From the NCBI RefSeq assembly GCF_001969265.1, contig NZ_CP019304.1:2232001-2296000 (forward strand): a stretch of 64,000 nucleotides of DNA. The letters run 5' to 3'. Both the position numbers and the translations under genes were made by a program. This stretch comes from Arthrobacter sp. QXT-31 (GTDB lineage Bacteria; Actinomycetota; Actinomycetes; Actinomycetales; Micrococcaceae). Below are positions 28,261-37,404 of this stretch, one piece after another. Position 1 is the first letter of the stretch, and the number at the start of each line of letters is the position of its first letter. The notes beneath the pieces were generated by a model, which saw nothing but the letters and a program-made list of their open reading frames with translations, was not told where the DNA came from and did not search any database.

Positions 28261-29007
28261 ATGCACCAGAGCATCGCGCCAATCTCCCTTGCCGCGGCAG
28301 CGGCCATTTTCCTCACCGGCTGCGGCGGACCCGCACCGTCAAGCACGGGAAGTACGACGGCGGAGCCCTCCTCCGCGTCTGCCACACCGACATCCCCCGC
28401 ACCAACGTCACCGGCGAAGGCCTACACCAACGAGGACCTCACCGCGATCGTCACAGGACTCAAGGACGCGCAGGGACGGGCCCTCACAGTTGTGCCCGCC
28501 GCCCAGGTGGACCAGGGGCTCATCGTGGCCCGTGAACTTCTCAAGAACGCTGTCATCACGCCGAAGGAGTGCGGGGTCCTGGCAGACAACAACACCCAGG
28601 TTCCCGAGGGCAGCACCTACGCGGCAGGGGCAAGCCTGGCGGCGGAAGCCAAGACAGCAACGATCGTGACGGTTTTCGCCGTCAAGGATCCCGCCGTCAT
28701 GACGAGCCAGTTCGACAAAAGCGAGGCAGCGATCCGCGACTGCTCCACTTATACGGTCGAATTGAAGGGGCAGAAGATCACCAGTGCCATGAAGACCCTG
28801 GAAGTCCCGGTGGAAGCCGAGAAGTCGATAAGCGCCCTGCAGACCCAGACACTCCCCACAGGACAGAAGCAGGCCGTACTGACCGTTACGGGCGTAAAGG
28901 GTACTTTGGCTGCCACCGTTGTGAAGACCGGCGCCACCGGGGCTGTGACCGCAAGTGCGGCTCCGGAACTCGCCAGGCTGGTCAGTGCCGCGCTGGCTGC
29001 CGGCTGA
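28261..29007 (+). CDS. Lipoprotein of unknown function
   Basis: 248 residues from ATG. A signal segment (SIAPISLAAAAAIFLTGC) ends in the lipobox LTGC, followed by a Ser/Thr/Pro-rich linker to about residue 55. The globular part has two Cys (KECG and RDCST) that could form a disulfide, and strands such as TATIVTVFAVKDP. The layout resembles the extracellular sensor-like lipoproteins of actinobacteria but I cannot assign a family. The frame is open to 28012, but that part is low-complexity and unsupported. Convergent with tRNA-Leu. Confidence 0.75.
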   Translation: MHQSIAPISLAAAAAIFLTGCGGPAPSSTGSTTAEPSSASATPTSPAPTSPAKAYTNEDLTAIVTGLKDAQGRALTVVPAAQVDQGLIVARELLKNAVITPKECGVLADNNTQVPEGSTYAAGASLAAEAKTATIVTVFAVKDPAVMTSQFDKSEAAIRDCSTYTVELKGQKITSAMKTLEVPVEAEKSISALQTQTLPTGQKQAVLTVTGVKGTLAATVVKTGATGAVTASAAPELARLVSAALAAG

Positions 29008-29043
29008 GGCAGGGTGAGGTCAGGTAGCCGCAGAAACAAGAAA

Positions 29044-29078
29044 GGACCCCGGGGAATCCTTGGATTTCCCGGGGTCCC
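29044..29078 (-). terminator. Terminator downstream of tRNA-Leu
   Basis: Arms GGACCCCGGGGAA and TTTCCCCGGGGTCC enclose a short loop, about 7 nt beyond the tRNA 3' end on the minus strand, and are followed there by TTTCTTGTTTC. It may also end the convergent lipoprotein transcript. Confidence 0.75.
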
Positions 29079-29084
29079 GATGCG

Positions 29085-29167
29085 TGCGCGAGGGGGGATT
29101 TGAACCCCCACGCCCTTTCGGACACTGGCACCTGAAGCCAGCGCGTCTGCCGTTCCGCCACTCGCGC
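29085..29167 (-). tRNA. tRNA-Leu (CAG anticodon)
   Basis: 83 nt. Acceptor arms GCGCGAG and CTCGCGC pair fully; the anticodon arm is CTGGC-TTCAGGT-GCCAG with anticodon CAG; a long variable arm (class II) and T-arm GGGGG-TTCAAAT-CCCCC follow. CCA is not encoded. A leucine tRNA next to the fha-pstP-rodA-pknAB cluster is also found in mycobacteria. Confidence 0.95.
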
Positions 29168-29452
29168 GCAACTTCTTCCACTCAGCCCAGCCGGGATCCG
29201 GCTTGCGGCCTTGTAAAAGCAGCGAGATCAAGCATAACGGACACCTGCCGCAAATTCCTAATCGGGCCATTGCACCACCTCGCAGCACGGTTTCTGCCCG
29301 TGCTGCCGCGGCTGCACGGCCCCTCAAAGGCGCACCCCACGGACGGCTGCCGTCTGTGATCGCGCACACATTCGTGCGGGAAACGTGAACGAATCGAGTC
29401 CGCGGCGCGTTGTGGATTAAGGTCTTTCGCAGACGTGGCAAGTAGTATCGGA

Positions 29453-29514
29453 TGTATAAGGGCCCGCTTCCGGCGGGCACGGTTTTAGTTGTGCACGGCC
29501 TTTGTTGTGCACGG
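29453..29514 (+). promoter_or_regulatory. Promoter and leader repeats upstream of fhaA
   Basis: An extended -10-like TGTATAAG (about 29453-29460) is followed at once by a hairpin GCCCGC-ttccg-GCGGGC (29462-29478) with a short T-run, then two exact copies of TTGTGCACGG (29489-29498 and 29505-29514) 16 nt apart. The hairpin would fall at the very 5' end of the message and could attenuate or stabilise it; the repeats may bind a regulator. The rest of 29168-29591 holds no gene. Confidence 0.45.
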
Positions 29515-29591
29515 TATTTTGTTGTGACTGCGTTGCCAGAACGAGTTCCACGGGACGTGCTGTCCCTCAGCAGCAAGGAAAGGAGAGGACC

Positions 29592-30332
29592 ATGGGTCTG
29601 CTGGACAAGGTCGAACGCGGCATTGAAAAGGCGGTCCGCGGCGTCTTCTCCACCGGCTCCAAAGCCCAGGTTGAGCCCGTGGAAATCGCGAGCCGCCTCC
29701 GCCGCGAAGTGGACCACAAGGCCATCACCATCGCTGCCGGACGTACCCTGGTACCCAACGTCTTCGATGTCCTGCTGAGTGACGAAGATTTCCAGCGCGC
29801 CCAGGAATGGGGAACGCCGCTGGCCGAGGAACTCTGCGACGTCGTCATCAACCATGTCCGCAGCCAGGGGTACATCCTCCAGGGCCCGGTCCGCATTTCG
29901 TTCCGCCGGGACGAATCCCACCGGGCCGGCGACTTTGAGATCACCTCAAAGACCGAAAAGTCCTCCGGCGCGGCACCGGCCGCCCCGCGGGCCAACGTGC
30001 CGGCAGCGCCCAGCCGCCAGCCGGTGCGGCTGCAGCCTGTTCTGGACATCGACGGCCAGCGGTATTCACTCAATGCCCCCTCCGTCGTCCTGGGCCGTTC
30101 ATCAGAGGCTGACATCCTGGTGGACGACACCGGGGTCTCCCGCCGGCACCTCGAAATCCAGACCCACGGAGGCACCACCACCGCCGTCGACCTGGGCTCC
30201 ACCAACGGCAGCTACGTCAACGGACAGAAAGTGGCCGGCAGCATGGAGCTCGCCGACGGCTCCACCATCACGATGGGACGGACCAAAATCATCTTCCGCC
30301 TCCTGCCCGCCAACACTGGTGGCCGCCCATGA
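29592..30332 (+). CDS. fhaA: FHA-domain protein FhaA
   Basis: 246 residues from ATG with AAGGAGAGG upstream. The N-terminal DUF3662 domain (GLLDKVERGIEKAVRGVF...) is followed by a Pro/Ala linker and a C-terminal FHA domain with VVLGRSSEADI, VSRRHLEI and DLGSTNGSYVNG, the phosphothreonine-binding residues. FhaA proteins bind phosphorylated partners of PknA/PknB, such as the lipid II flippase MviN, and help control peptidoglycan synthesis. First gene of a seven-gene operon in which nearly all neighbours overlap by 4 nt. Confidence 0.96.
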   Translation: MGLLDKVERGIEKAVRGVFSTGSKAQVEPVEIASRLRREVDHKAITIAAGRTLVPNVFDVLLSDEDFQRAQEWGTPLAEELCDVVINHVRSQGYILQGPVRISFRRDESHRAGDFEITSKTEKSSGAAPAAPRANVPAAPSRQPVRLQPVLDIDGQRYSLNAPSVVLGRSSEADILVDDTGVSRRHLEIQTHGGTTTAVDLGSTNGSYVNGQKVAGSMELADGSTITMGRTKIIFRLLPANTGGRP

Positions 30333-30811
30333 GCGAACTGACCATCACCGCCCTGCGCTTCGGGTTCCTGCTTCTTCTCTGGGTCCTCATCTTCAGCATC
30401 GTCTCCGCCATGCGGCGTGACCTTATGATCGGCCGCAAGGCCGCCACCGGCGCGCCCACGGCACGGCAGGTGCGGAAGAACCCGGAACTGGCCGAACCGG
30501 CACCGGCTCCGGCCAGGCAACAGGCCCGCCAGCTTGTGGTCACGGAAGGCCCGCTGAAGGGCCGCACCGTCCCCCTGTCTGCCAGTCCCATCCTGCTGGG
30601 GCGCGCGCAGGAGGCAACGCTGGTGCTCGAGGATGACTACGCCTCGGGCAGGCATGCCCGGCTCTTTCCACAGGGAAGCCGCTGGTTCATCGAGGACCTC
30701 GGCTCCACCAACGGCACCTACCTGGCCGACCAGCAGCTCACCCGGGCCCTCCCCGTGGACCTTGGTGTACCCGTGAGAATCGGCAAGACGGTCATTGAAT
30801 TGAGGCCGTAG
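30329..30811 (+). CDS. fhaB: FHA-domain membrane protein FhaB (FipA)
   Basis: 160 residues; ATG overlaps the fhaA stop (ATGA). An N-terminal membrane segment (FGFLLLLWVLIFSIVSAM, about residues 10-27) is followed by a basic linker and an FHA domain: ILLGRAQEATLVL, ASGRHARLF, EDLGSTNGTYL. In mycobacteria FhaB/FipA is phosphorylated by PknB and interacts with the divisome. Location at the membrane beside PknA, PknB and RodA fits a scaffolding role. Confidence 0.95.
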   Translation: MSELTITALRFGFLLLLWVLIFSIVSAMRRDLMIGRKAATGAPTARQVRKNPELAEPAPAPARQQARQLVVTEGPLKGRTVPLSASPILLGRAQEATLVLEDDYASGRHARLFPQGSRWFIEDLGSTNGTYLADQQLTRALPVDLGVPVRIGKTVIELRP

Positions 30812-30813
30812 CC

Positions 30814-32655
30814 ATGGCCGCTCCGGACATGCCCGTGGGCGAGGTTCCAGCCTCACCTCGGCCCCTCATCCTGCGCTACGCGGCGCGCTCTGACATCGGC
30901 CGTATCCGCGCAAAGAACGACGACTCCGCTTATGTCGGCCGGCACCTGGCCGTCGTCGCGGACGGCATGGGCGGCCACGCGGGCGGTGATGTTGCTTCCG
31001 CCGCCACTGTCCTGGACATGATCCACCTGGACACCGACGACTACGATGACGACGCCGGCACAGTGCTGGCTGACGAGATCCAGACCGCCAACTCGCTGCT
31101 CTCGGAACTTGTCCACATCAATCCCAAGCTGGCGGGCATGGGCACCACCGTGACTGCCCTGCTGCTGGCCGAGGGCAAGCTGCATTTCGCCCACATCGGC
31201 GACTCCCGTGCGTACCGACTCCGCGACGGCGAGTTCGAACAGATCAGCGTCGACCACACGTTCGTCCAGCGCCTCATCGACGAGGGCCGGCTGCGCCCCG
31301 AAGAAGCGGAAACCCACCCGCACAAGAACGTCCTGATGCGCGTCCTCGGTGACGTCGATGCGAGCCCCGAACTGGACCTTGCAACGATCGATGTGCAGCC
31401 CGGGGAGCGCTGGCTGCTCTGCTCGGACGGTTTGAACTACGTCGCCGGCCATGTCGTGGAGCGCACTGTCCGGGAAACACCGGATCTGCGCGAATGCGTC
31501 GAGACGCTCGTCGACCTCACCCTCGAGGCAGGCGCGCCGGACAACGTCACCGTTGTCATGGTGGAAATCGCGGAGGAAACGCCCGACGACGTCAGCACTG
31601 CCGCCGTCGACATCATCCCTGATGCGGGACAACCGGAAGCGATCACCGGGACAAAGGCCGCGGCCCCCGAGGCCGGTCCCGCTGCCCCCGACGCCGGTCC
31701 CGCTGTGCCCGCTGCCGGGCCGGCAGCTGTGCCGCCGGCTTCCGGGCCAGCCGTTTCGAGCCCGGCTGGCTCGGAACCAGCGGAACCCAAGACCGGCTCC
31801 GCGCCCGATGCCACGTCCAAGCCCGAAGGTGCATCCGGAACCCAGGGAGCGGGTGAGGGCGACGGCAAGCCTTCGAGCGAACCGACAACCAGCACCGATC
31901 CGCATCTGGGCGAGCACCTGTCCGCCGAGGTGTTGCGCGAGGAGCTTGCCTCCCGCCCGCACATCCTTGTCGGCGCAGCCGTCGCAGCCGCCGAAACCGG
32001 CTCAATCCCCAGCATTGCCGGCCGGACTGTCGCACGCCGCGCGGCCACCGTCCTCACGCACAAGTCGGACCAGGCCCGGGAAGAGGCAGAGGAATTCGCG
32101 CCGGCCAGGCGGCCGCGCCGCTGGCTCACCCTGGGAATCGCCGGTGCCGCACTGCTGGTTCTCGCCGTCGGGCTGTGGCTCGGCTATGCCTGGACCCAGA
32201 CGCGCTACTACATCGGTGAATTCGACCAGCGGGTGGCCATCTTCAATGGCGTCTCGCAGCGCCTCGGGCCTATCCAGCTCTCCACTTTGGAAGCGGTCAC
32301 GGACATCCGGATGGAGTCGCTGCCACAGTTCTCGCAGCAGCGGGTCCGCCAGACGGTCCCGGCCCGGGATCTCTACGACGCGCAGCGGATCGTCAAGAAC
32401 CTCGAGCGCACGGGAAGCACCGCTCCTTCGGATGAGTGCCTGACCCCGTCCCCGACGGCAACGGCTTCCGCCACCGCAAAGGCCACGACCACCGCCAAGG
32501 GGACCGCAACGGCCACTGCCACCGCCACCCCGAAACCGACAGCCTCGGCGACCCCAAAGGCGACCTCAACCGCCAAACCGACGGCATCGCCGACCGCAAC
32601 AGCCGGAGCGGCGGCGGTACCCACCCCAACCGCAACCTGTGAGGGGGGCCAATGA
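30814..32655 (+). CDS. pstP: PP2C-family Ser/Thr phosphatase PstP
   Basis: 613 residues. The catalytic domain (about 20-250) has the metal-binding and phosphatase motifs DIGRIRAKNDDSA, VADGMGGHAGGDVAS, HIGDSRAYRLRDG, CSDGLNYV and DNVTVVMVE. A long Ala/Pro/Gly linker (about 270-370) precedes a single membrane segment near 436-456. The extracellular part ends in a Thr/Ala/Lys/Pro low-complexity tail bounded by two cysteines (DECLTP and ATCEGG). Removes phosphate from PknA/PknB and their substrates. The Thr/Pro tail is longer and more repetitive than in mycobacterial PstP, to my knowledge. Confidence 0.95.
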   Translation: MAAPDMPVGEVPASPRPLILRYAARSDIGRIRAKNDDSAYVGRHLAVVADGMGGHAGGDVASAATVLDMIHLDTDDYDDDAGTVLADEIQTANSLLSELVHINPKLAGMGTTVTALLLAEGKLHFAHIGDSRAYRLRDGEFEQISVDHTFVQRLIDEGRLRPEEAETHPHKNVLMRVLGDVDASPELDLATIDVQPGERWLLCSDGLNYVAGHVVERTVRETPDLRECVETLVDLTLEAGAPDNVTVVMVEIAEETPDDVSTAAVDIIPDAGQPEAITGTKAAAPEAGPAAPDAGPAVPAAGPAAVPPASGPAVSSPAGSEPAEPKTGSAPDATSKPEGASGTQGAGEGDGKPSSEPTTSTDPHLGEHLSAEVLREELASRPHILVGAAVAAAETGSIPSIAGRTVARRAATVLTHKSDQAREEAEEFAPARRPRRWLTLGIAGAALLVLAVGLWLGYAWTQTRYYIGEFDQRVAIFNGVSQRLGPIQLSTLEAVTDIRMESLPQFSQQRVRQTVPARDLYDAQRIVKNLERTGSTAPSDECLTPSPTATASATAKATTTAKGTATATATATPKPTASATPKATSTAKPTASPTATAGAAAVPTPTATCEGGQ

Positions 32656-34103
32656 GCCGCGCCGACACCATGCCCAAACCACGGCGCAACGTGGAACTGC
32701 TGTTGCTCGTGCTTGCCCTGTCCGTCAGTATCGGCGCCAACGCACTGATCAGCATCGACGAACAGACCGCGCTGGACACTGACTTCTGGTTCCAGTCCAG
32801 CCTGCTCGCCGTGGCGTCCCTGGTGTTCCATGTGGTCCTCCGGCTCCGCGCCAAATATGCCGATCCGGTGATACTTCCGCTGGTGGTCGCCCTCAACGGG
32901 CTTGGCCTGGCCATGATCCACCGCCTCGATGCCCCCGGGGACGACGGTAACAACCAGCTGCGGTGGACGCTGATCGCCATGGCGGTCGCCATTGCGGTGA
33001 TCTGGTTCCTCAAGGACCACCGTGTCCTGCGACGTTTCACCTACATCTCCTTGGCCGTCAGCGCCCTGCTCCTCATCCTGCCGCTGGTGCCCGGCATCTC
33101 GGCCGGTGAGATCCTGGGCGCCCGGGTGTGGATCCGGCTCGGCCCGATGACGTTCCAGCCGGGCGAGGTCGCCAAGATCACGCTCGCCATATTCTTTGCC
33201 GGGTATCTTTCCTCGAACCGGGACCTCATCATGCTGGCCGGCCGCAAGATCGGCCCCATGCAGTTCCCGCGGTTCAAGGACATGGGGCCCATGATCACCG
33301 CCTGGCTCGTGAGCATCGGCGTGCTCATCTTCCAGCGCGACCTCGGATCCTCCGTGCTGTTCTTCGGCCTGTTCATCGTGATGATCTATGTGGCCACCAG
33401 CCGGATCAGCTGGGTGGTCATCGGCCTCACCCTGATCCTCGGCGGCGGCTTCGTGGCCTCCCGGGTCTTCTCGCACGTTGGCCTGCGCATCGACAGCTGG
33501 CTCAATGCCTTCACGGAGGAAGTCTTCGGACGTTCCCCCGGCGGCAGCGGCCAGATCGTGGAAGGCCTCTTCGGGATGGCCAGCGGCGGGCTTGTCGGCA
33601 CCGGTCTCGGACAGGGGCGGCCCAACCTGGTGCCCTTCGCCAACAGTGACATGATCATCGCTTCCTTCGGCGAGGAACTGGGCCTCATCGGCCTCTTCGC
33701 CATCGTGATGATGTACCTGCTGCTCTTCACCCGCGGCTTCCGCGCGGCACTCGGCACCCGCGACGCCTTCGGCAAGCTCCTTGCCTGCGGCCTGTCCTTC
33801 GCGGTTGCGCTGCAGTGTTTCGTGGTGATCGGCGGCGTCACGCGGCTGATCCCGCTGACCGGCCTCACCACACCATTCCTGGCCGCAGGTGGTTCATCGC
33901 TGCTGGCCAACTGGATCATCGTGGGACTGCTGCTGATGATCTCGCACACGGCACGCGGCCCGGTGGACACCACACCGATGCAGCCGGGCCGGACCCCGGA
34001 GGCGCAAAAGCCGGCGCCGCTGCCCGCCGTCGGAAACCGGCAGGACCGCAACGCCACCCAGACCCTCCCAGACGCTCCCACCGAGGCGGTGAAACACCTG
34101 TGA
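32652..34103 (+). CDS. rodA: SEDS-family peptidoglycan glycosyltransferase RodA/FtsW
   Basis: 483 residues with about 11-12 membrane segments, starting at an ATG that overlaps the pstP stop. SEDS features include GARVWIRLGPMTFQPGEVAKI, FQRDLGSSVLFFGLF and SFGEELGLIG, the last near the catalytic region. Polymerises lipid II into glycan strands with the class B PBP encoded next (PbpA). The cytoplasmic C-terminus is Pro-rich. Function in lateral growth or division is inferred from the conserved operon position. Confidence 0.95.
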   Translation: MSRADTMPKPRRNVELLLLVLALSVSIGANALISIDEQTALDTDFWFQSSLLAVASLVFHVVLRLRAKYADPVILPLVVALNGLGLAMIHRLDAPGDDGNNQLRWTLIAMAVAIAVIWFLKDHRVLRRFTYISLAVSALLLILPLVPGISAGEILGARVWIRLGPMTFQPGEVAKITLAIFFAGYLSSNRDLIMLAGRKIGPMQFPRFKDMGPMITAWLVSIGVLIFQRDLGSSVLFFGLFIVMIYVATSRISWVVIGLTLILGGGFVASRVFSHVGLRIDSWLNAFTEEVFGRSPGGSGQIVEGLFGMASGGLVGTGLGQGRPNLVPFANSDMIIASFGEELGLIGLFAIVMMYLLLFTRGFRAALGTRDAFGKLLACGLSFAVALQCFVVIGGVTRLIPLTGLTTPFLAAGGSSLLANWIIVGLLLMISHTARGPVDTTPMQPGRTPEAQKPAPLPAVGNRQDRNATQTLPDAPTEAVKHL

Positions 34104-35554
34104 ACCAGGCCATTCGACATTCATGGATCGCCGCGGTCGCGATGTTCGCCCTGATTTTCGGTGCGATCAGCTATGTCCAGGTGGTCGGCGCGGACGAGCT
34201 GAAGGCCAACCCGTGGAACCGGCGCGCCATCCTGCAGAACTACTGCAACGACCGCGGCGCGATCCTCGTGGGCGGATCCGCCATCGCCGAATCCGTGCCT
34301 GGCAATGAATCCTGCAAGTTCCAGCGCCGTTACAACCAGCCCGAGCTGTATGCCGGCCTGACCGGATACTTCTCCCGGAGCTACGGCGTCACCGGCCTCG
34401 AGGGCGCCATGGATGCCCAGCTTGCCGGCAGTTCGGACCAGCTGTTCTTTGACCGGATCGGGCAGCTCTTCCTCGGCAACCAGCCCAAGGGCGCATCCGT
34501 CGAGCTCACCATTGACCCGGAAATCCAAAAACTGGCGTACGACCTCATTCCGGACGGCCAGCGGGGCTCGATCGTGGTGACGGATCCCAAGACCGGCAAC
34601 ATCCTGGCCATGGTCAGCAAGCCGTCCTACGATCCCAACCTCATCGCCACCCAGGACATCGCCAAGGAGCAGGCCGCCTACAACGAGGCCATCAAGATCC
34701 CGGGCATCAACCTGAACCCCTCGGTCAGCGGCCCCACGGGCGCCCTGCTGGCACCGGGCTCGGTCTTCAAGCTGGTGGATACGGCAGCAGCCCTGAGCTC
34801 CGGCAAGTACAACGCGGACAGCGTGCTGCCCAACCCGGCCCAGATGAGCTTCCCGGGCATCCAGTACCAGCTGCCCAACTACGCCGGCGGCAACTGCTAT
34901 ACCCGGAGCACGGCCAGCTTCGCGTTTGCGCTGCAGCAGTCCTGCAACACCCCGTTCGCCAGCATTGCCCGGGACCTCGGGGAAAACGCGATCGCCCAGC
35001 AGGCCAGCAAATTCGGCTTCGGCCAGGAGCTCGGCGACCAGCTCAAGCTGGACTACGCCAAGAGCATCTTCCCGACGGACCTCGACGCGGCCGGACTGGC
35101 GCAGTCAGCCATCGGCCAGCGCGACGTCCGTGCCACGCCGCTCCAGATCGCACTAATGACCTCGGCCATTGCCAACGGCGGCGTGCAGATGGCTCCAAAC
35201 CTCGTCAAGGCAGTACGTTCCCCGGACCTCAGGGCGATCGACGAACCGAAGCCGGTGGCTTTGCGGACCTCGACCACGCCGGAGATCGCCGGACAGATCA
35301 CCGAATGGATGACCAGCGTGGTCAGCGAGGGCATCGGCTCGGGGGCGGGCATTCCCGGTGTCCAGGTCGCCGGCAAGACCGGAACCGCGGAGCTGGGGAA
35401 CGGCCTGAACAACTCGTGGTTCACAGGGTTCGCCCCGGCCAACGATCCGCAAGTGTCCGTCACCGTCGTCATGCAGGGCGTGGACATCACCACCGGAGCA
35501 CAGCTAACCAGTCCGAACGCAAAGAAGATTTTTGAGGCGGTGTTGAATAAGTGA
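34100..35554 (+). CDS. pbpA: Class B penicillin-binding protein PbpA
   Basis: 484 residues from a GTG that overlaps the rodA stop (GTGA). One N-terminal membrane segment (about 8-28), a dimerisation domain, then a transpeptidase domain. Catalytic motifs: S-V-F-K in [10 protein letters not shown] (the common form is STFK), SCN in LQQSCNTPF, and KTG in VAGKTGTAE. Crosslinks peptidoglycan outside the membrane, acting with RodA. Two or more cysteines in the extracellular part ([15 protein letters not shown]) may form a disulfide. Its stop overlaps the next kinase start. Confidence 0.95.
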   Translation: MNQAIRHSWIAAVAMFALIFGAISYVQVVGADELKANPWNRRAILQNYCNDRGAILVGGSAIAESVPGNESCKFQRRYNQPELYAGLTGYFSRSYGVTGLEGAMDAQLAGSSDQLFFDRIGQLFLGNQPKGASVELTIDPEIQKLAYDLIPDGQRGSIVVTDPKTGNILAMVSKPSYDPNLIATQDIAKEQAAYNEAIKIPGINLNPSVSGPTGALLAPGSVFKLVDTAAALSSGKYNADSVLPNPAQMSFPGIQYQLPNYAGGNCYTRSTASFAFALQQSCNTPFASIARDLGENAIAQQASKFGFGQELGDQLKLDYAKSIFPTDLDAAGLAQSAIGQRDVRATPLQIALMTSAIANGGVQMAPNLVKAVRSPDLRAIDEPKPVALRTSTTPEIAGQITEWMTSVVSEGIGSGAGIPGVQVAGKTGTAELGNGLNNSWFTGFAPANDPQVSVTVVMQGVDITTGAQLTSPNAKKIFEAVLNK

Positions 35555-37401
35555 GGCCTACATCGGGAATCACCCTCGGCGGCAGATTCCAGTTGACCAC
35601 GCGTATTGCGATCGGCGGCATGGGTGAAGTCTGGAAGGCCAAGGACCTTATCCTGGGCCGGATCGTGGCCATCAAGGTACTCAAAGAGGAGTACACGGGT
35701 GACCCCGGCTTCCTCCAGCGGTTCCGCGCCGAAGCCCGCCACACCGCCCTTCTGAACCACGTGGGCATCGCCAACGTCTTCGACTACGGCGAGGAGGAAG
35801 GCTCCGCCTACCTGGTGATGGAGCTCGTTCCGGGCCAGCCGCTGAGCAGCATCATCGAGCACGAGCAGGTCCTGTCCCCGGACCGCACCCTGTCCATCAT
35901 GGCGCAGACGGCTCGGGCCCTGTCCGTGGCCCACGCCCAGGGCCTGGTTCACCGGGACGTCAAGCCCGGAAACCTGCTGATCACCCCGGAGGGCCGGGTC
36001 AAGGTCACTGACTTCGGTATCGCGCGCTTGGCGGACCAGGTGCCGCTGACCCAGACCGGCCAGGTCATGGGCACCGCGCAGTACCTCGCCCCCGAACAGG
36101 CCACCGGCCAGACCGCCACCGGCGCCTCCGACATCTACTCGCTGGGTGTGATCGGATACGAGTGCCTCACCGGGCACCGCCCGTTCTCCGGCGAATCCCA
36201 GATCGCCATCGCCCTGGCCCAGGTCAACGACGCGCCGCCGCCCCTGCCCGAGTCGCTGCCCAGGCCTGTGCGTGCCCTCCTGATGTCCATGCTGGCCAAG
36301 GATCCGAAGAACCGCCCGGCCAACGCCATCAAGCTGGCGGAAGCTGCAGAGGCCATCCGCAACGGCGACATCGCCGCGGCCCACGCCGCCGTGCCTGGAA
36401 TGCTCCTCTTCGAGGGGGGCACCGGTGCCATGACGGCTCCGGTAGATACTGTCACCGCACCCACCGGGGTGATCGGTTCAGAGAAAAACCCGACGGCGGC
36501 CACCTCCGCGCTGCCCGTTCTGGGTGCCGCTGCCGCTGGTGCGGCAGCCGGCGGGGCAGCGGCTGCCGCCACCGGAGACTCTCATGGGGCCCCCACCCGG
36601 GCGGGAAGCACGCTGTCGCGGGCCGACGCCTTGGCCGCCGAGCGCACCTGGGACCAGGAACCGGAGCAGTACGACGAAGAACCCGCGGACGAGCCGGAGC
36701 GGCGGAAGCGCAGCCCCTGGACCTGGCCGCTGATCGCCCTGATCCTGCTGGTGCTGTTCGCCGTCGCCGGCATCCTGCTGAGCCAGGCAGGATTCCTGTT
36801 CCCGGGCCAGAACCCGGCTGCCACCACCTCGGCCACGCCGAGCCGCAGCGTGACCACGAGTGCCACGCCCACACCGACGCAGACGACCCCGACCCCGACC
36901 CCGACTCCGACACAAAGCACGCCGGACTCGTTCAACATCATCGCCGAAGCGTACCTGGGCCGGCCCTTTACTGACGTCCGGGATGAGCTGAACACACAGG
37001 GCTTCCGGGTGGACGGGGAGCAGGTATTCAACGCTGCCGCCCCCGGCACCGTGACCGGAATCAACCCGACGGGTCCGGTCCCGCTAGGAGAAACCATCAA
37101 GGTCACGTACTCCAAGGGCCCGGAAAAGGTTCAAGTGCCAGACCTCAACAGCGGTGACACCGAGGCCGAAGTGCGCGCTGCCATTGAGGATGCCGGGCTG
37201 CGCTGGCAAAAGGGTCCTGACGTGGACGGTTCAGGGGAGGAGCCCGGCACGCTCGTCCGTACGGAGCCGGGTAGCGGCAGCGAAGTTAATGCCGGATCTG
37301 TGGTCACGTATTTCCTCGCCAAGGCTCCCGAAGCTACACCCACGACCACATCTTCCCCGACGCCCACTGTCACTCCCAGCACCCCACTGGGGCAGGGATA
37401 G
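35551..37401 (+). CDS. pknA: Membrane Ser/Thr protein kinase with PASTA domains (PknA position)
   Basis: 616 residues from a GTG overlapping the pbpA stop. Kinase domain (about 10-270): [32 protein letters not shown] and the [16 protein letters not shown] activation loop. A membrane segment lies near 388-410 after a low-complexity Ala-rich juxtamembrane region, then a Thr/Pro stretch and about two PASTA repeats (460-600). Mycobacterial PknA lacks PASTA domains, so this one may sense peptidoglycan fragments itself. Phosphorylates cell division and wall synthesis proteins. Confidence 0.94.
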   Translation: MRPTSGITLGGRFQLTTRIAIGGMGEVWKAKDLILGRIVAIKVLKEEYTGDPGFLQRFRAEARHTALLNHVGIANVFDYGEEEGSAYLVMELVPGQPLSSIIEHEQVLSPDRTLSIMAQTARALSVAHAQGLVHRDVKPGNLLITPEGRVKVTDFGIARLADQVPLTQTGQVMGTAQYLAPEQATGQTATGASDIYSLGVIGYECLTGHRPFSGESQIAIALAQVNDAPPPLPESLPRPVRALLMSMLAKDPKNRPANAIKLAEAAEAIRNGDIAAAHAAVPGMLLFEGGTGAMTAPVDTVTAPTGVIGSEKNPTAATSALPVLGAAAAGAAAGGAAAAATGDSHGAPTRAGSTLSRADALAAERTWDQEPEQYDEEPADEPERRKRSPWTWPLIALILLVLFAVAGILLSQAGFLFPGQNPAATTSATPSRSVTTSATPTPTQTTPTPTPTPTQSTPDSFNIIAEAYLGRPFTDVRDELNTQGFRVDGEQVFNAAAPGTVTGINPTGPVPLGETIKVTYSKGPEKVQVPDLNSGDTEAEVRAAIEDAGLRWQKGPDVDGSGEEPGTLVRTEPGSGSEVNAGSVVTYFLAKAPEATPTTTSSPTPTVTPSTPLGQG

Positions 37402-37404
37402 GCC

